A stretch of DNA of 64,000 nucleotides from Syntrophorhabdaceae bacterium (GTDB lineage Bacteria > Desulfobacterota > Syntrophorhabdia > Syntrophorhabdales > Syntrophorhabdaceae), in assembly GCA_036504895.1 (NCBI GenBank), contig DASXUJ010000048.1, positions 38,189-102,188 on the forward strand, in the 5' to 3' direction. The notes under the pieces are model-generated. The model saw nothing but the letters and a program-made list of their open reading frames with translations, searched no databases and had not been told where the DNA came from. Made by a program: the position numbers and the translations under genes. Positions 40,849 through 50,030 of the stretch are shown here, in pieces. How positions within the stretch are numbered: position 1 is the first letter of the stretch; each line of letters starts with the position of its first letter.

Positions 40849-42930
40849 TTATATCCCTCCTTGCGGGCCGCCGTTTAAGTCTTCATCCGCGGTTTTCACC
40901 CAGGAGCGGAGGACTTCCGCCACGCTCCATGCCTGAGAGATGCAGCCATGGGGGTGAAAGGGCGGATCGCCGTCGAATATTTCACTTATGGAACCCACGC
41001 ATTTGTCCGCCAGGTGGGTCGATATCCCTTCAATAAAACCGCGGGCAGTGGCCGTGTCATCGGGGTACAGTTTGAGCCATCCGTCGATAAAGGGACCGAT
41101 AAGCCAGACCCAGACCGTTCCCTGGTGGTAGGCTGCGTCGCGGGAGCGGATATCGCCGTAATATTTCGATTTATAGTGCGGATCGGAGGGAGCTAAGGAG
41201 CGCAGCCCGACCGGCGTCAGCAGGCGCTCCTTCACTACGTCCATCACCGGTTTCCAGAACTGTTGTTCCAGGACCGGATGACGCAGGGCGAGGGCGAGCA
41301 CCTGATTCGGCCGGCATGAAGGATCATCGCCTTTTCCGCCGTCCAGCACATCATAAAGATACCCGCCTTCGGGAAACCAGAAGCGCTCGTTAAAGGACTT
41401 ACGACATTTTTCCGCCAACTCCGAGAGGAAGGGCGCTTTTGAAACCTCCTTTTCCTCCGTCACCCATCCTTCGAGGAGCTTAAGGGCATTATACCAGAGC
41501 GCGTTTATCTCCACGGCCTTCCCCCTGCGCGGGGTGACGACCCAATCATCCACCTTGGCATCCATCCATGTAAGCTGGTACCCCTCCTGACCCTGGGTGA
41601 GAAGACCGTCCCGGGGATCGACCTTGATCCCGAAGAGGGTGCCGCGTACATGATGGTCTATGATATCGATGAGTTTGGGCAAGGCGAGGCGCAGGGTATC
41701 ACGGTCATTCGTATACGCGAGATAACGGTCGAAGGCATGGAAGAACCAGAGGCTGGCGTCCGCCGTATGATAGAGGGCTTCTTGCTCGCCCTCGGGAAAA
41801 AGATTGGGAATAAGACCGTCCCGGACATAGCGGAGAAAGGATTTGAGGATCCATCCCGCCTCCGTGTGGCGTCCTGTGACCAGCGTAAGCCCTTCCAGGC
41901 TGATCATCGTATCCCGTCCCCAGTCGGTAAACCAATGATAGCCGGCGATCATCGTTCTCACTTCATCGCCCGACGCACGCGCCCTCACCTCATCCTGCAT
42001 CCGGCCACCCGGGGTGATGATAAATTGATCGGCAGTAAGCACGAGCTCCCCGCCCATCCCGCTGCGTGCCCGCGGTGCGGCGGCCTGGATAAGCAATCTC
42101 CTGCGTTCGGACTCGGCCAGCAGCGCTTCTTCGGGAGTGAGGGCAAAGATGACATCCCATGATTCCGTCGATGCGACGAGAGTCGTCGAGCCGCCCTGGT
42201 ACAAGGGTATATGGAAATATCCCGGACTCCACAAATTCCCCCGCGCCTCGTATCCGCGGCTCTCTTCGATCCGGTAGAGGATCTCCTCGATCTTTTTCCC
42301 ATCGACTGTAAAGTTTGCGTCCTGGCCGTACAGGAAGAGCCGCAGCTTGGGACGGTCGGGACGATGAGAGAGCTCGTACCGGTTATCGAGAATGGTCAGT
42401 GCATAAGGGAGCTTCAGGCTCTCGCCGACGGGCGCCTCATGGGAGCGGAAATGGACGGCAGGGCGGAGCTCCAGGCGGAGCGGTCCCGATGCCTTTATGA
42501 CCCGATAGGTGATGTGGACCGTATTTTGATGGTGAGGGAGGATAAGCCGTTTTTCGATTTCCATATCACCCACGCGGTAATACCAGACAGGCAGACCCAT
42601 TTCGAGCCGGAATTCCGATATGGGGCACTCTTCCCTGACCTGGCAGTATTCAGGCGCGTTTACCTCATTCGTGAGATCGAATACTGTCCCGTCGCTCACA
42701 CGGATGCGCTCTGAGAGGTGGTTCAGCATTACCATTCTTCCAAGGGGCGAGGTGAGGGCGGCTACGAGAAGACCGTGGTATCGCCGCGTGATGAGCCCTG
42801 ACACCCTTCCGGAGGCATAACCCCCAAGACCGTTCGTAACGAGCCACTCACGGACGAGGAGGGGTTCGCCTTCCTCGGGCTGCATTTCCGGTAATTCGAT
42901 TGTCCGGATAAAACGGTTCATTGGCGTCAT
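40849..42930 (-). CDS. Amylo-alpha-1,6-glucosidase / glycogen debranching-type enzyme
   Basis: This 693-aa protein has the N-terminal domain of debranching enzymes (LVTNGLGGYASGRVSGLITR, YHGLLVAA) and a C-terminal GH133-like (alpha/alpha)6 catalytic domain with WFTDWGRDTMISLEGLTLV, DASLWFFHAFDRYL, MDAKVDDW and RPNQVLALAL. It removes alpha-1,6-linked glucose stubs from glycogen. The start overlaps the stop of treZ by 4 bases (ATGA); a second ATG nine bases later is equally placed relative to GGGAG. No signal peptide is visible. Confidence 0.92.
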   Translation of the reverse strand: MTPMNRFIRTIELPEMQPEEGEPLLVREWLVTNGLGGYASGRVSGLITRRYHGLLVAALTSPLGRMVMLNHLSERIRVSDGTVFDLTNEVNAPEYCQVREECPISEFRLEMGLPVWYYRVGDMEIEKRLILPHHQNTVHITYRVIKASGPLRLELRPAVHFRSHEAPVGESLKLPYALTILDNRYELSHRPDRPKLRLFLYGQDANFTVDGKKIEEILYRIEESRGYEARGNLWSPGYFHIPLYQGGSTTLVASTESWDVIFALTPEEALLAESERRRLLIQAAAPRARSGMGGELVLTADQFIITPGGRMQDEVRARASGDEVRTMIAGYHWFTDWGRDTMISLEGLTLVTGRHTEAGWILKSFLRYVRDGLIPNLFPEGEQEALYHTADASLWFFHAFDRYLAYTNDRDTLRLALPKLIDIIDHHVRGTLFGIKVDPRDGLLTQGQEGYQLTWMDAKVDDWVVTPRRGKAVEINALWYNALKLLEGWVTEEKEVSKAPFLSELAEKCRKSFNERFWFPEGGYLYDVLDGGKGDDPSCRPNQVLALALRHPVLEQQFWKPVMDVVKERLLTPVGLRSLAPSDPHYKSKYYGDIRSRDAAYHQGTVWVWLIGPFIDGWLKLYPDDTATARGFIEGISTHLADKCVGSISEIFDGDPPFHPHGCISQAWSVAEVLRSWVKTADEDLNGGPQGGI

Positions 42931-44840
42931 CTCCCATTCCGATACTCATTCACCATTCCAGGCGCAAGCACTATAGTCGACCTTGCCGGTATTTTCCACT
43001 TCTCTTCCAGATGGAAAATGGGAGTGCCCAGGCCTCCATACAGCACATCCTCGCTGTTCCAGAGGATTTTCCACCTCCTGTCGGGGGGAGGCGCCAACAG
43101 CGGTTCGGGGGCGGGACTGAGATCAAGGTCTGAGCCGAAATTGACGCTCACGAGCCTGTCATCGCCATCTTCGCCGAAAAACCTCAGGAGAAAGGCTTCG
43201 TCGGATAAGACCGCTCCGTCGAGCCCATTTGCCCCCTGGGCCCTGAATACGGGGTCTTCCCGCCGCAGCCTCAGGAGGTCCCTGTGAAGGGCATAAATAT
43301 CCCGGTTGGTCATGCGTTCCCGAAAATCGAGTTTGGATCGTTCGAAGGTCTCGGGAGCGGTCGCGTCGGCAATGCGCTCCCTCATTTCGATTTGTGCGAG
43401 ACTCGGAAATTGAGCAAGAAAGGAGAGCCTGTCCTGCTGCGCCCTTCGGGAAATCTCGGGCGCCAAGTCGGAGAAGTAGAAAAACGGGGTAGATGCCGCA
43501 AATTCCTGACCCTGAAAGATCATCGGGGTGCCGGGTGAGAGCAACATAAGCGCGGTCATGGCGCGCAAAAGTCCCGGACTCGTGATTTGATGAGCCCTCC
43601 GGCCATAACCTGAATTGGCGATCTGATCGTGGTTCTGAATGAAAGTGACGAAGGCGGCGGGAGGCAGACCGAGGGTCGGCGTGCCTCGCGGAGCAGTCTG
43701 CCAGGTATAATACTGACCCTGATACAGAAAGCCCCTTTTTGCAGCGGAGATAAATTCCTGAGGTTTTCCGGAGTAGTCGGTGTAATAAGCCTCTTTGTGA
43801 CCGCTGAGCACGACCATGGCGGAGTGATGAAAGTCATCGTTCCAGACCGCGTCCATCCCGTACCCGCCCTTGCTGTAAGGTTTTATGAAGCGCACCTGCT
43901 GAGATTCGTTTTCGGCTATGATTAAGGTCCGTCGCTTTCCCGCGGCCTCGCGGATCCGCTTGGTGACGGGAATCAGGATATGTTCGAAGGAATCGTCGAA
44001 TATGTTTTCTACTGAATCGATGCGCAGCCCGTCCAGATGGAATTCATCGATCCAATAGCCGGCGTTGGCAATGAAAAACTCCCGGACGGCGGCTGCCTGG
44101 GGGCCGTCAAAGTTGACGGTATTCCCCCACTGTGACTTTCGCCTGGCAGTGAAATAGGATTGGGAAAAACTCCCGAGGTAATTTCCGTCAGGCCCCACGT
44201 GATTAAAGACCACGTCGAGTATGACGCCGAGGCCCACGCTATGAGCGGTGTCCACGAAATAACGAAAATCATCGGGCTCGCCATAGAGACGGGTAGGCGC
44301 GAAAAGGTCCACTCCGTCGTACCCCCACCCATATCTCCCGGGAAAATCGGCTACAGGCATCATCTCTATCACCGTAATACCCTGGGAGGCAAGCTCGGGA
44401 AGCTCCGATGCCGCCGCACGAAAGGTACCTTCCCTGGTAAAAGTACCTATATGCATTTCGTAGATGACCTGGTTGGGGAGGGCAATACCCCTCCAATCGG
44501 AGTCGGCCCACGCATAGTGGGAAGGATCGACTACCCGTGACGGGCCGTGAGGCCCTTCAGGCTGGAAACGTGAAGCGGGATCGGGGAGAAGCAACTCATC
44601 CCGGTCCAATCGAATCCTGTAAAGGGTGCCGTCTTCTGCTTCGGGTAGAAAAATAGAGAAGTAACCGCGGTCTTCGGCCTTCATTTCGACTGAAATGGGA
44701 CGACCTGCCCGAAAAGAGCCCGGACCGCCCTCCAGTACTATTTCCGCTTTTGTGTGCCGGTCGGCCCAGAGGCGGAAATGGACACCTTGATCTTTAATGA
44801 CTTCAGCGCCTATCGGGAGCCGCCGGGATATTCCGTCCAT
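42927..44840 (-). CDS. treZ: Malto-oligosyltrehalose trehalohydrolase
   Basis: This 637-aa GH13 enzyme releases trehalose from malto-oligosyltrehalose. It has an N-terminal CBM48-like domain (GVHFRLWADRHTKAEIVLEG) and a catalytic barrel with YGWGYDGVDLFAPTRLYG, VILDVVFNHVGPDGNYL, HLDGLRIDSVENI (nucleophile Asp), RTLIIAENESQ (acid Glu) and FIQNHDQIAN (transition-state Asp). I start at ATG 44840, where the domain begins; an in-frame start at 44912 is also open. Its usual partner TreY is not encoded in this window. The debranching enzyme gene follows with a 4-base overlap, so glycogen-to-trehalose conversion is a sensible joint role. Confidence 0.9.
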   Translation of the reverse strand: MDGISRRLPIGAEVIKDQGVHFRLWADRHTKAEIVLEGGPGSFRAGRPISVEMKAEDRGYFSIFLPEAEDGTLYRIRLDRDELLLPDPASRFQPEGPHGPSRVVDPSHYAWADSDWRGIALPNQVIYEMHIGTFTREGTFRAAASELPELASQGITVIEMMPVADFPGRYGWGYDGVDLFAPTRLYGEPDDFRYFVDTAHSVGLGVILDVVFNHVGPDGNYLGSFSQSYFTARRKSQWGNTVNFDGPQAAAVREFFIANAGYWIDEFHLDGLRIDSVENIFDDSFEHILIPVTKRIREAAGKRRTLIIAENESQQVRFIKPYSKGGYGMDAVWNDDFHHSAMVVLSGHKEAYYTDYSGKPQEFISAAKRGFLYQGQYYTWQTAPRGTPTLGLPPAAFVTFIQNHDQIANSGYGRRAHQITSPGLLRAMTALMLLSPGTPMIFQGQEFAASTPFFYFSDLAPEISRRAQQDRLSFLAQFPSLAQIEMRERIADATAPETFERSKLDFRERMTNRDIYALHRDLLRLRREDPVFRAQGANGLDGAVLSDEAFLLRFFGEDGDDRLVSVNFGSDLDLSPAPEPLLAPPPDRRWKILWNSEDVLYGGLGTPIFHLEEKWKIPARSTIVLAPGMVNEYRNGR

Positions 44841-45274
44841 CCTTATCGTCCCTGTTTTCTTATATTGTCCGGTATGGGGGCCGGAATAATATCGGGAATG
44901 GACCCACGGCAAAAGACCGTTTCTGTCATTCCTTGATTCTTTGGTAATCCTAAACTAGGCAGCAGCCGCTCCTTTGTCAACGGTATGAGATCGGGGCGAT
45001 ATCGCCCCCCAATCGGGAATCTTCCGAAGATTTTCGGCCGGCGCCGCCACTTGACAGCCGGAAAGGTCATGACTATCCTGCGACTAAGAGGCAACGTGAT
45101 AAAAGACTGCCACATGTTCCCACGCAAGTTCATTCCCGGCACCTGATCCTCCTCCGCCTGAACATGTTTCTCAGGGACAGGCTTCGGCCCCTTGTCCAGT
45201 ATCTTGATTGTGTGTCCACCGATGATAGGGTGTTGCTATATTTGGGCAAAATTAACGTGAAGGAGGTGAAAGGA
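44841..45274. other. Gene-free gap between divergent operons
   Basis: About 430 bases separate treZ from the exported protein at 45275. The only structure I see is a perfect 16-bp palindrome, GGGGCGAT joined to ATCGCCCC (44993-45008). I see no consensus promoter for either side and no good ORF. Confidence 0.4.
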
Positions 45275-45616
45275 ATGAAGAAGACATTGATAGTTTTTTT
45301 AGTGGTGATAATCGGGATGGTTTTCGTAACCGCTTCGTTTGCAAAAGGAACGGCGAAAACCAAGACAGTCTCCGGTGAAGTGGTCAGCGTCGACCCCGCG
45401 TCCAATACCGCGGTGGTCAAAGCAGACCAGGGAGATATGACCTTCGCCATGGCTTCGACGAAATGGAAAAATTACAAATCCATGGAAGAGATGAAGCCCG
45501 GAGACAAGGTGAAAATCACGTACACGGAAAAAGACGGGAAAATGATGGCCACCTGGGTCGAGAAGAAATCATTAACGGAGCGGATGAAGGAGAAGGTCAA
45601 GGGAGATGAAAAGTAG
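45275..45616 (+). CDS. Small exported protein with OB-like domain
   Basis: This 113-aa protein has a signal peptide (MKKTLIVFLVVIIGMVFV, cleavage after SFA) and a mature beta-rich domain with TVSGEVVSVDPASNTAVVKA, MEEMKPGDKVKITYTEKDG and MMATWVEKK. The pattern of a short five-stranded barrel is that of small periplasmic OB-like proteins of unknown function. AAGGAGG plus a second AAAGG site stand before the ATG at 45275. It heads the stress cassette on the plus strand. Confidence 0.7.
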   Translation: MKKTLIVFLVVIIGMVFVTASFAKGTAKTKTVSGEVVSVDPASNTAVVKADQGDMTFAMASTKWKNYKSMEEMKPGDKVKITYTEKDGKMMATWVEKKSLTERMKEKVKGDEK

Positions 45617-45705
45617 AGGCCAAACGTGTGCCGGGATGGGAAGTGGTCTCATATTCTTCTCTTCCCGGCCCGGCCCGGAAATTTTTCCTAAAAAGGAGGT
45701 AGCCC

Positions 45706-45921
45706 ATGGATGAAGACGTGTTGAAAGGAAAGTGGAAGGAGATCAAGGGCGGGATAAAGGAGAAATGGGGAAAACTGACCGATGACGATCTCACTCAGAT
45801 CGAGGGCAAACAGGAGAAACTCCTGGGGATACTTCAGAAGACCTATGGGTATTCCAAGGAAAAGGCCGAGGAGGAGTACAAGACTTTCATGAACCGGTAC
45901 AATGAGCCGCGGAAAGGGTAA
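45706..45921 (+). CDS. CsbD family stress protein
   Basis: This 71-aa acidic/basic protein has the family pattern LKGKWKEIKGGIKEKWGKLTD, then DDLTQIEGKQEKLLGILQ and a helical tail KTYGYSKEKAEEEY. CsbD proteins are small, predicted helical stress proteins, induced via general stress sigma factors in other bacteria. AAAAAGGAGG lies 8 bases before ATG. It is complete. Confidence 0.93.
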   Translation: MDEDVLKGKWKEIKGGIKEKWGKLTDDDLTQIEGKQEKLLGILQKTYGYSKEKAEEEYKTFMNRYNEPRKG

Positions 45922-45971
45922 GGACCGGCGGGCGCTCGTGCGGCCCTAATTAAACAAAAAAAGGGGAGCCT

Positions 45972-46124
45972 ATGAGATTCATACTTTTAATAATCGTGCT
46001 CGTATTGCTTATAGGTGCGCTGCCCAGCTGGCCCTATAGCTCCGGCTGGGGTTATTACCCTTCGGGCGGCCTCGGATTGATCCTTCTGATTCTCATCATC
46101 CTCTTGCTGACCGGCGTGATATAG
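45972..46124 (+). CDS. DUF3309 small membrane protein
   Basis: This 50-residue product starts MRFILLIIVLVLLIGALPSW, has the Tyr/Gly-rich loop SSGWGYYPSGG and ends in a second helix GLILLILIILLLTGVI. That arrangement is diagnostic of the DUF3309 family. AAAGGGGAG lies 7 bases upstream. It sits between csbD and the SDR gene. Confidence 0.88.
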   Translation: MRFILLIIVLVLLIGALPSWPYSSGWGYYPSGGLGLILLILIILLLTGVI

Positions 46125-46218
46125 AAACCGTCCGGGGGACATCCGTGCCGGACACTGACGGGATGGGTGGCCCCCGGAATTGTCGAGCAGGACAGATATT
46201 CTCGACGAGGAGGCTATC

Positions 46219-47076
46219 ATGGCACCAAGGGACCTTCCCGGAGAATTTCCCGATCAAACACAGGAAGCTCCCGGTTTAGAGCGCAGGATGTACCCGAGGC
46301 CCGAAATCATAAGGCCCGATTATAAGGGGGCGGAAAAGCTACAGGACAAGGTAGCCCTCGTCACCGGCGGCGATTCGGGGATAGGCAGGGCAGTCGCGGT
46401 CCATTTTGCCCGGGAAGGCGCGGATGTCGCCATAGTCTACCTGGAGGCGGAGCAGGAAGACGCGGAGGAGACGCGACAGATGATCGAAAAGGAGAAGAAA
46501 AGGTGCCTCCTCATCCCCGGTGATGTACGGGACCGCGCATTTTGCGCCGAAGCGGTCAGGAGGACTTTAAAGGCCTTCGGTAAACTCAACATTCTTGTAA
46601 ATAATGCCGCGGAGCAGCACCCGGCCGATTTCCGGGATATTGACCTTGACATGATGGAGAGCACGTTTCGCACGAATATCTTCGCCATGTTCTATCTTGC
46701 GAAAGCTGCCCTTGCCCATATGAGTGCAGGCGATAGCATCATCAATACCACGAGTGTCACCAATTATCGCGGCAGCGACTATCTGGTCGATTACTCCTCT
46801 ACGAAAGGCGCCATTACCGCTTTTACGAGATCTCTCGGAAAGAACCTGGCAAAAGAGGGGATACGGGTGAACGGCGTTGCACCGGGTCCTATTTGGACGC
46901 CCCTTATTCCATCGACTTTTGAAAGCGTGAAGGACTTCGGTAAGAAGACACCCATAGGGCGGGCAGGCCAACCGAGCGAAGTTGCCCCTGCCTACGTGTT
47001 CCTTGCATCGGAGGACGCCTCTTACATCACAGGGCAGATCATACACCCGAACGGTGGTGAAGTGGTCAATGCATAG
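46219..47076 (+). CDS. Short-chain dehydrogenase, YghA/GSP39 stress type
   Basis: This 285-aa NAD(P)-dependent SDR has the N-terminal extension typical of YghA-like proteins (PEIIRPDYKGAEKLQDKVAL), the TGGDSGIGRAVAVHFA cofactor loop, NNAAEQHP, the catalytic Tyr and Lys in YSSTKGAITAFTRSL, and PGPIWTPLIPSTF. Substrate is not known in this subfamily; several members are general stress proteins. ATG 46219 is used because GAGGAGG stands before it. It lies between the DUF3309 and DUF4142 genes. Confidence 0.9.
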   Translation: MAPRDLPGEFPDQTQEAPGLERRMYPRPEIIRPDYKGAEKLQDKVALVTGGDSGIGRAVAVHFAREGADVAIVYLEAEQEDAEETRQMIEKEKKRCLLIPGDVRDRAFCAEAVRRTLKAFGKLNILVNNAAEQHPADFRDIDLDMMESTFRTNIFAMFYLAKAALAHMSAGDSIINTTSVTNYRGSDYLVDYSSTKGAITAFTRSLGKNLAKEGIRVNGVAPGPIWTPLIPSTFESVKDFGKKTPIGRAGQPSEVAPAYVFLASEDASYITGQIIHPNGGEVVNA

Positions 47077-47121
47077 TCAAAAATTGTCCGGATCCGCAAC
47101 AAATAAAAAGAGGAGGTCAAT

Positions 47122-47640
47122 ATGAAAAAGGTGATGGTTCTTGTTTTTGCATTTGTTTTTGTATTTGGGGTTGCCGTCGGTCTTTCCGCTAAAGAGAGCA
47201 AGTTCAAAGATAACAGCTTTGTCAAGGATGCGGCGAGCAGCGGGATGTTCGAAGTGGAGGCAGGTAAGATCGCGGCGGAGAAGGCCACAAACTCGGAGGT
47301 AAAGAACTCCGCCCAGCGGATGGTCAACGACCACTCGAAGGTAAACCAGGAGCTCATGTCGATGGCGGAGAAAAAAGGGGCCCTTGTTCCCCAGAAAATG
47401 GAGAGGTCCCACGAAAGCGACCTTGAAAAACTTAAAAAGCACGCCCTTGCCGAGTTTGACAAGGAGTATGTGGATATGATGGTGAAGGAGCATAAAGCCG
47501 CTGTATCCCTCTTCGAGAAAGAATCAAAAAAAGGAAAAGACGCCGATATGAAGGCGTTCGCGGCCAAAACTCTGCCCACACTGAAGGAACACCTTCAGAT
47601 GTGGGAGCAGATGGCCGGAAAATCAAAGAGCGGCAAATGA
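47122..47640 (+). CDS. DUF4142 exported ferritin-like protein
   Basis: This 172-aa protein has a signal peptide (MKKVMVLVFAFVFVFGVAVG, cleavage near LSA) and a four-helix DUF4142 domain: FVKDAASSGMFEVEAGKIAA, SAQRMVNDHSKVNQELMSMA, DKEYVDMMVKEHKAAVSLFE. The family is structurally ferritin-like and periplasmic but its function is unknown. AGAGGAGG precedes the ATG. It is followed 44 bases later by a hemerythrin-like gene. Confidence 0.9.
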   Translation: MKKVMVLVFAFVFVFGVAVGLSAKESKFKDNSFVKDAASSGMFEVEAGKIAAEKATNSEVKNSAQRMVNDHSKVNQELMSMAEKKGALVPQKMERSHESDLEKLKKHALAEFDKEYVDMMVKEHKAAVSLFEKESKKGKDADMKAFAAKTLPTLKEHLQMWEQMAGKSKSGK

Positions 47641-47684
47641 GAGGCAGCCCGGCTCAATGCCGCCCGATAAAAGGAGGTCTCACC

Positions 47685-48140
47685 ATGACACCACAAAGTA
47701 CCCAGATTTTTAAGATGCTGGAGCATGACCATCAAATCGTGAAGTCCCTGTTTAAATCGATGAAGAGCAAAAAGTCAGACCATGACAATATCTTCGAGCA
47801 GATAAGTAAGGAGCTCACCGTCCATTTTTCAGGGGAGGAGGAACTGCTTTACCCCGTACTCGAAGAAAAAGGACCCACCCACGAAAAAACACTCGAGAGC
47901 TGGGAGGAGCACAATTATGCAAAAGAGGTGCTCAAGGACCTGAAGGGAATGAACAAACAGGACGAGCACTGGCAGGCAAAGCTTACGGTGCTGCAGGAAA
48001 TGGTGGAACATCATATCCAGGAAGAAGAGGGAATCCTCTTCAAACAAGCACAAAAGGTGATCGATAAGGCCCAGTCGGATGAGATCGGAAGGCGTTATCA
48101 CGAGAAGAAGGAGCAAATGAACGGACCTATGAAGTCCTGA
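47685..48140 (+). CDS. Hemerythrin HHE-domain protein
   Basis: This 151-aa helical protein has the HHE metal motifs: MLEHDHQIVKSLF, then ELTVHFSGEEELLYPVLEE, SWEEHNYAKEVL and EMVEHHIQEEEGILFK. It is expected to bind a di-iron site and, in this family, to sense or scavenge oxygen, nitric oxide or peroxide in the cytosol. AAGGAGG lies 7 bases before the ATG. It is part of the stress cassette. Confidence 0.92.
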   Translation: MTPQSTQIFKMLEHDHQIVKSLFKSMKSKKSDHDNIFEQISKELTVHFSGEEELLYPVLEEKGPTHEKTLESWEEHNYAKEVLKDLKGMNKQDEHWQAKLTVLQEMVEHHIQEEEGILFKQAQKVIDKAQSDEIGRRYHEKKEQMNGPMKS

Positions 48141-48275
48141 AAAGCGTCCCCAAGGAGATATCCGGATGTACAATAAAGACCCCCCGAAATTTAAGAAATA
48201 AGAGATAATTGAAAGGCGGGAAGGGTCTGCGACAGGGGGAGGAAAGAACCCCTCTTCAGCCCACGGGAGGAAAAG

Positions 48276-50030
48276 ATGGCAAAGACAACAGCGGATCTCT
48301 TGGTCGAAAAACTGATCGACTGGAAAGTGGAGGTAATTTTCGGCATACCGGGCGACGGGATCAACGGGATCATGGAAGCCCTGCGAAAACAGCAGGACAA
48401 GATCCGATTCATTCAGGTTCGCCACGAAGAATCCGCCGCCTTCATGGCCTGTGCCTATGCGAAGTATACCAACAGGCTCGGCGTCTGTCTCGCCACCTCC
48501 GGACCCGGAGGCATTCACCTTTTGAACGGCCTCTATGATGCAAAACTCGATCAGCAGCCTGTGCTTGCGATCACGGGACTGCAATTCCATGACCTCATCG
48601 CAACGTATACCCAGCAAGATGTGGAGCTGGATAAGCTCTTCATGGACGTAAGCGTCTATAACAGCCGGGTGATGTGCCCGCAGCACGTGGAAAATATCGT
48701 AACCCTCGCCTGCCGGTCCGCCCTTGCCTATCGGGGTGTCGCTCATCTTACTATCCCGGCCGACATTCAGACCGAAAAAATTTCCGAAGAGGAGCCTACC
48801 CCGCGGAATGTGCCGCACCATACGTCGGATGTACCGATGCACATGTTCGCGACCCTGCAGCCGGCCGACCTGACGAAAGCCGCAGAAATCCTGAACCAGG
48901 GGAAAAATATCGCCATCCTGGCAGGCCGGGGCGCGCTCGATGCGACCGAAGAATTGGAGATTGCAGCAGAGATGCTCCAGGCGCCCATTGTGAAGGCGCT
49001 CCTGGGTAAGGCCGCAGTGCCGGACGATAGCCCTTACACGACCGGCCCGATCGGCCTGGTGGGCACGAAGCCGTCTCAGCAGGCCCTCGAGGAGTGCGAC
49101 ACCCTTCTTATCGTGGGAAGCAGTTTTCCTTACATAGAATTTTATCCGAAACCGGGAGATGCACGGGCAGTCCAGATCGAATTGGATTCCACACGGATAG
49201 GCCTCAGGTATCCCGTGGAGGTGGGGCTTTTAGGCGAGAGCAAGGCTATTCTGCGACAGCTCCTGCCCCTGCTTAAAAGGAATGATCACGACGGGTTCCT
49301 GAAAAAGGCACAAAAAGGAATGGAGGAGTGGTGGCAGCTCATGGAAATCCGCGGGACGAGGAAGGACACGCCCATGAAGCCCCAGGTAGTCGCGTGGGAG
49401 CTCGGCAAGCGACTCTCGAAGACCGCCATCGTATCCTGCGACTCGGGCACCATCGCCACATGGTGGGCACGCCAGATACCGGTGCGAAAAGGTCAGATGC
49501 ACTCTGTATCGGGGAACCTCGCCACCATGGCCTGCGGGTTGCCCTATGCCATCGCGGCTCAGATAGCCTATCCGGACCGCCAGTCTGTGGCATTCGTGGG
49601 GGATGGAGGCTTCTCCATGCTCATGGCGGACTTCGTGACATGCGTCAAATACCACCTGCCTGTAAAAATTTTCATTATCAAAAACAATTTACTGGGTCAG
49701 ATAAAATGGGAACAGATGGTCTTTTTGGGCAACCCTGAATACGCATGTGACCTGGAGCCGATAGACTTTGCGGCTTTCGCCCGGGCCTGCGGCGGGACTG
49801 GATTTACCGTCGATGACCCGGAAATGTGCGGCCCCGTGATACATGAAGCCCTCAACGCCCCGGGCCCCGTGGTGGTTGAAGCCGTGGTCGATCCCCATGA
49901 GCCTCCGCTGCCCTCGAAAGTGACTGTCGACCAGGCGCTCAAATTCGCCGAATCTTTGGCGCGGGGTACCCCTTACCGGGAAAGGATTATCATGACAGTG
50001 CTCAAAGATAAAGTGAAGGAGATGATCTGA
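48276..50030 (+). CDS. Pyruvate oxidase-like ThDP enzyme (PoxB family)
   Basis: This 584-aa protein is a ThDP-dependent enzyme with the pyrimidine-binding domain (FGIPGDGINGIMEAL, RHEESAAFMACAYAK with catalytic Glu51), the central Rossmann-like domain, and the cofactor domain with VGDGGFSMLMADFVTC...NN (metal binding). It resembles PoxB and acetolactate synthase-like proteins. There is no clear C-terminal lipid-binding helix of the E. coli PoxB kind, so membrane association is uncertain. GGGAGG stands 6 bases before ATG. Fragments of its usual neighbours follow directly. Confidence 0.88.
   Translation: MAKTTADLLVEKLIDWKVEVIFGIPGDGINGIMEALRKQQDKIRFIQVRHEESAAFMACAYAKYTNRLGVCLATSGPGGIHLLNGLYDAKLDQQPVLAITGLQFHDLIATYTQQDVELDKLFMDVSVYNSRVMCPQHVENIVTLACRSALAYRGVAHLTIPADIQTEKISEEEPTPRNVPHHTSDVPMHMFATLQPADLTKAAEILNQGKNIAILAGRGALDATEELEIAAEMLQAPIVKALLGKAAVPDDSPYTTGPIGLVGTKPSQQALEECDTLLIVGSSFPYIEFYPKPGDARAVQIELDSTRIGLRYPVEVGLLGESKAILRQLLPLLKRNDHDGFLKKAQKGMEEWWQLMEIRGTRKDTPMKPQVVAWELGKRLSKTAIVSCDSGTIATWWARQIPVRKGQMHSVSGNLATMACGLPYAIAAQIAYPDRQSVAFVGDGGFSMLMADFVTCVKYHLPVKIFIIKNNLLGQIKWEQMVFLGNPEYACDLEPIDFAAFARACGGTGFTVDDPEMCGPVIHEALNAPGPVVVEAVVDPHEPPLPSKVTVDQALKFAESLARGTPYRERIIMTVLKDKVKEMI

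Noticed and set aside
40849..44840. Reading treZ and the debranching gene as a complete TreYZ pathway
   Set aside because: The downstream gene has the GDE_N plus (alpha/alpha)6 layout of a debranching enzyme, not the GH13 barrel of TreY.
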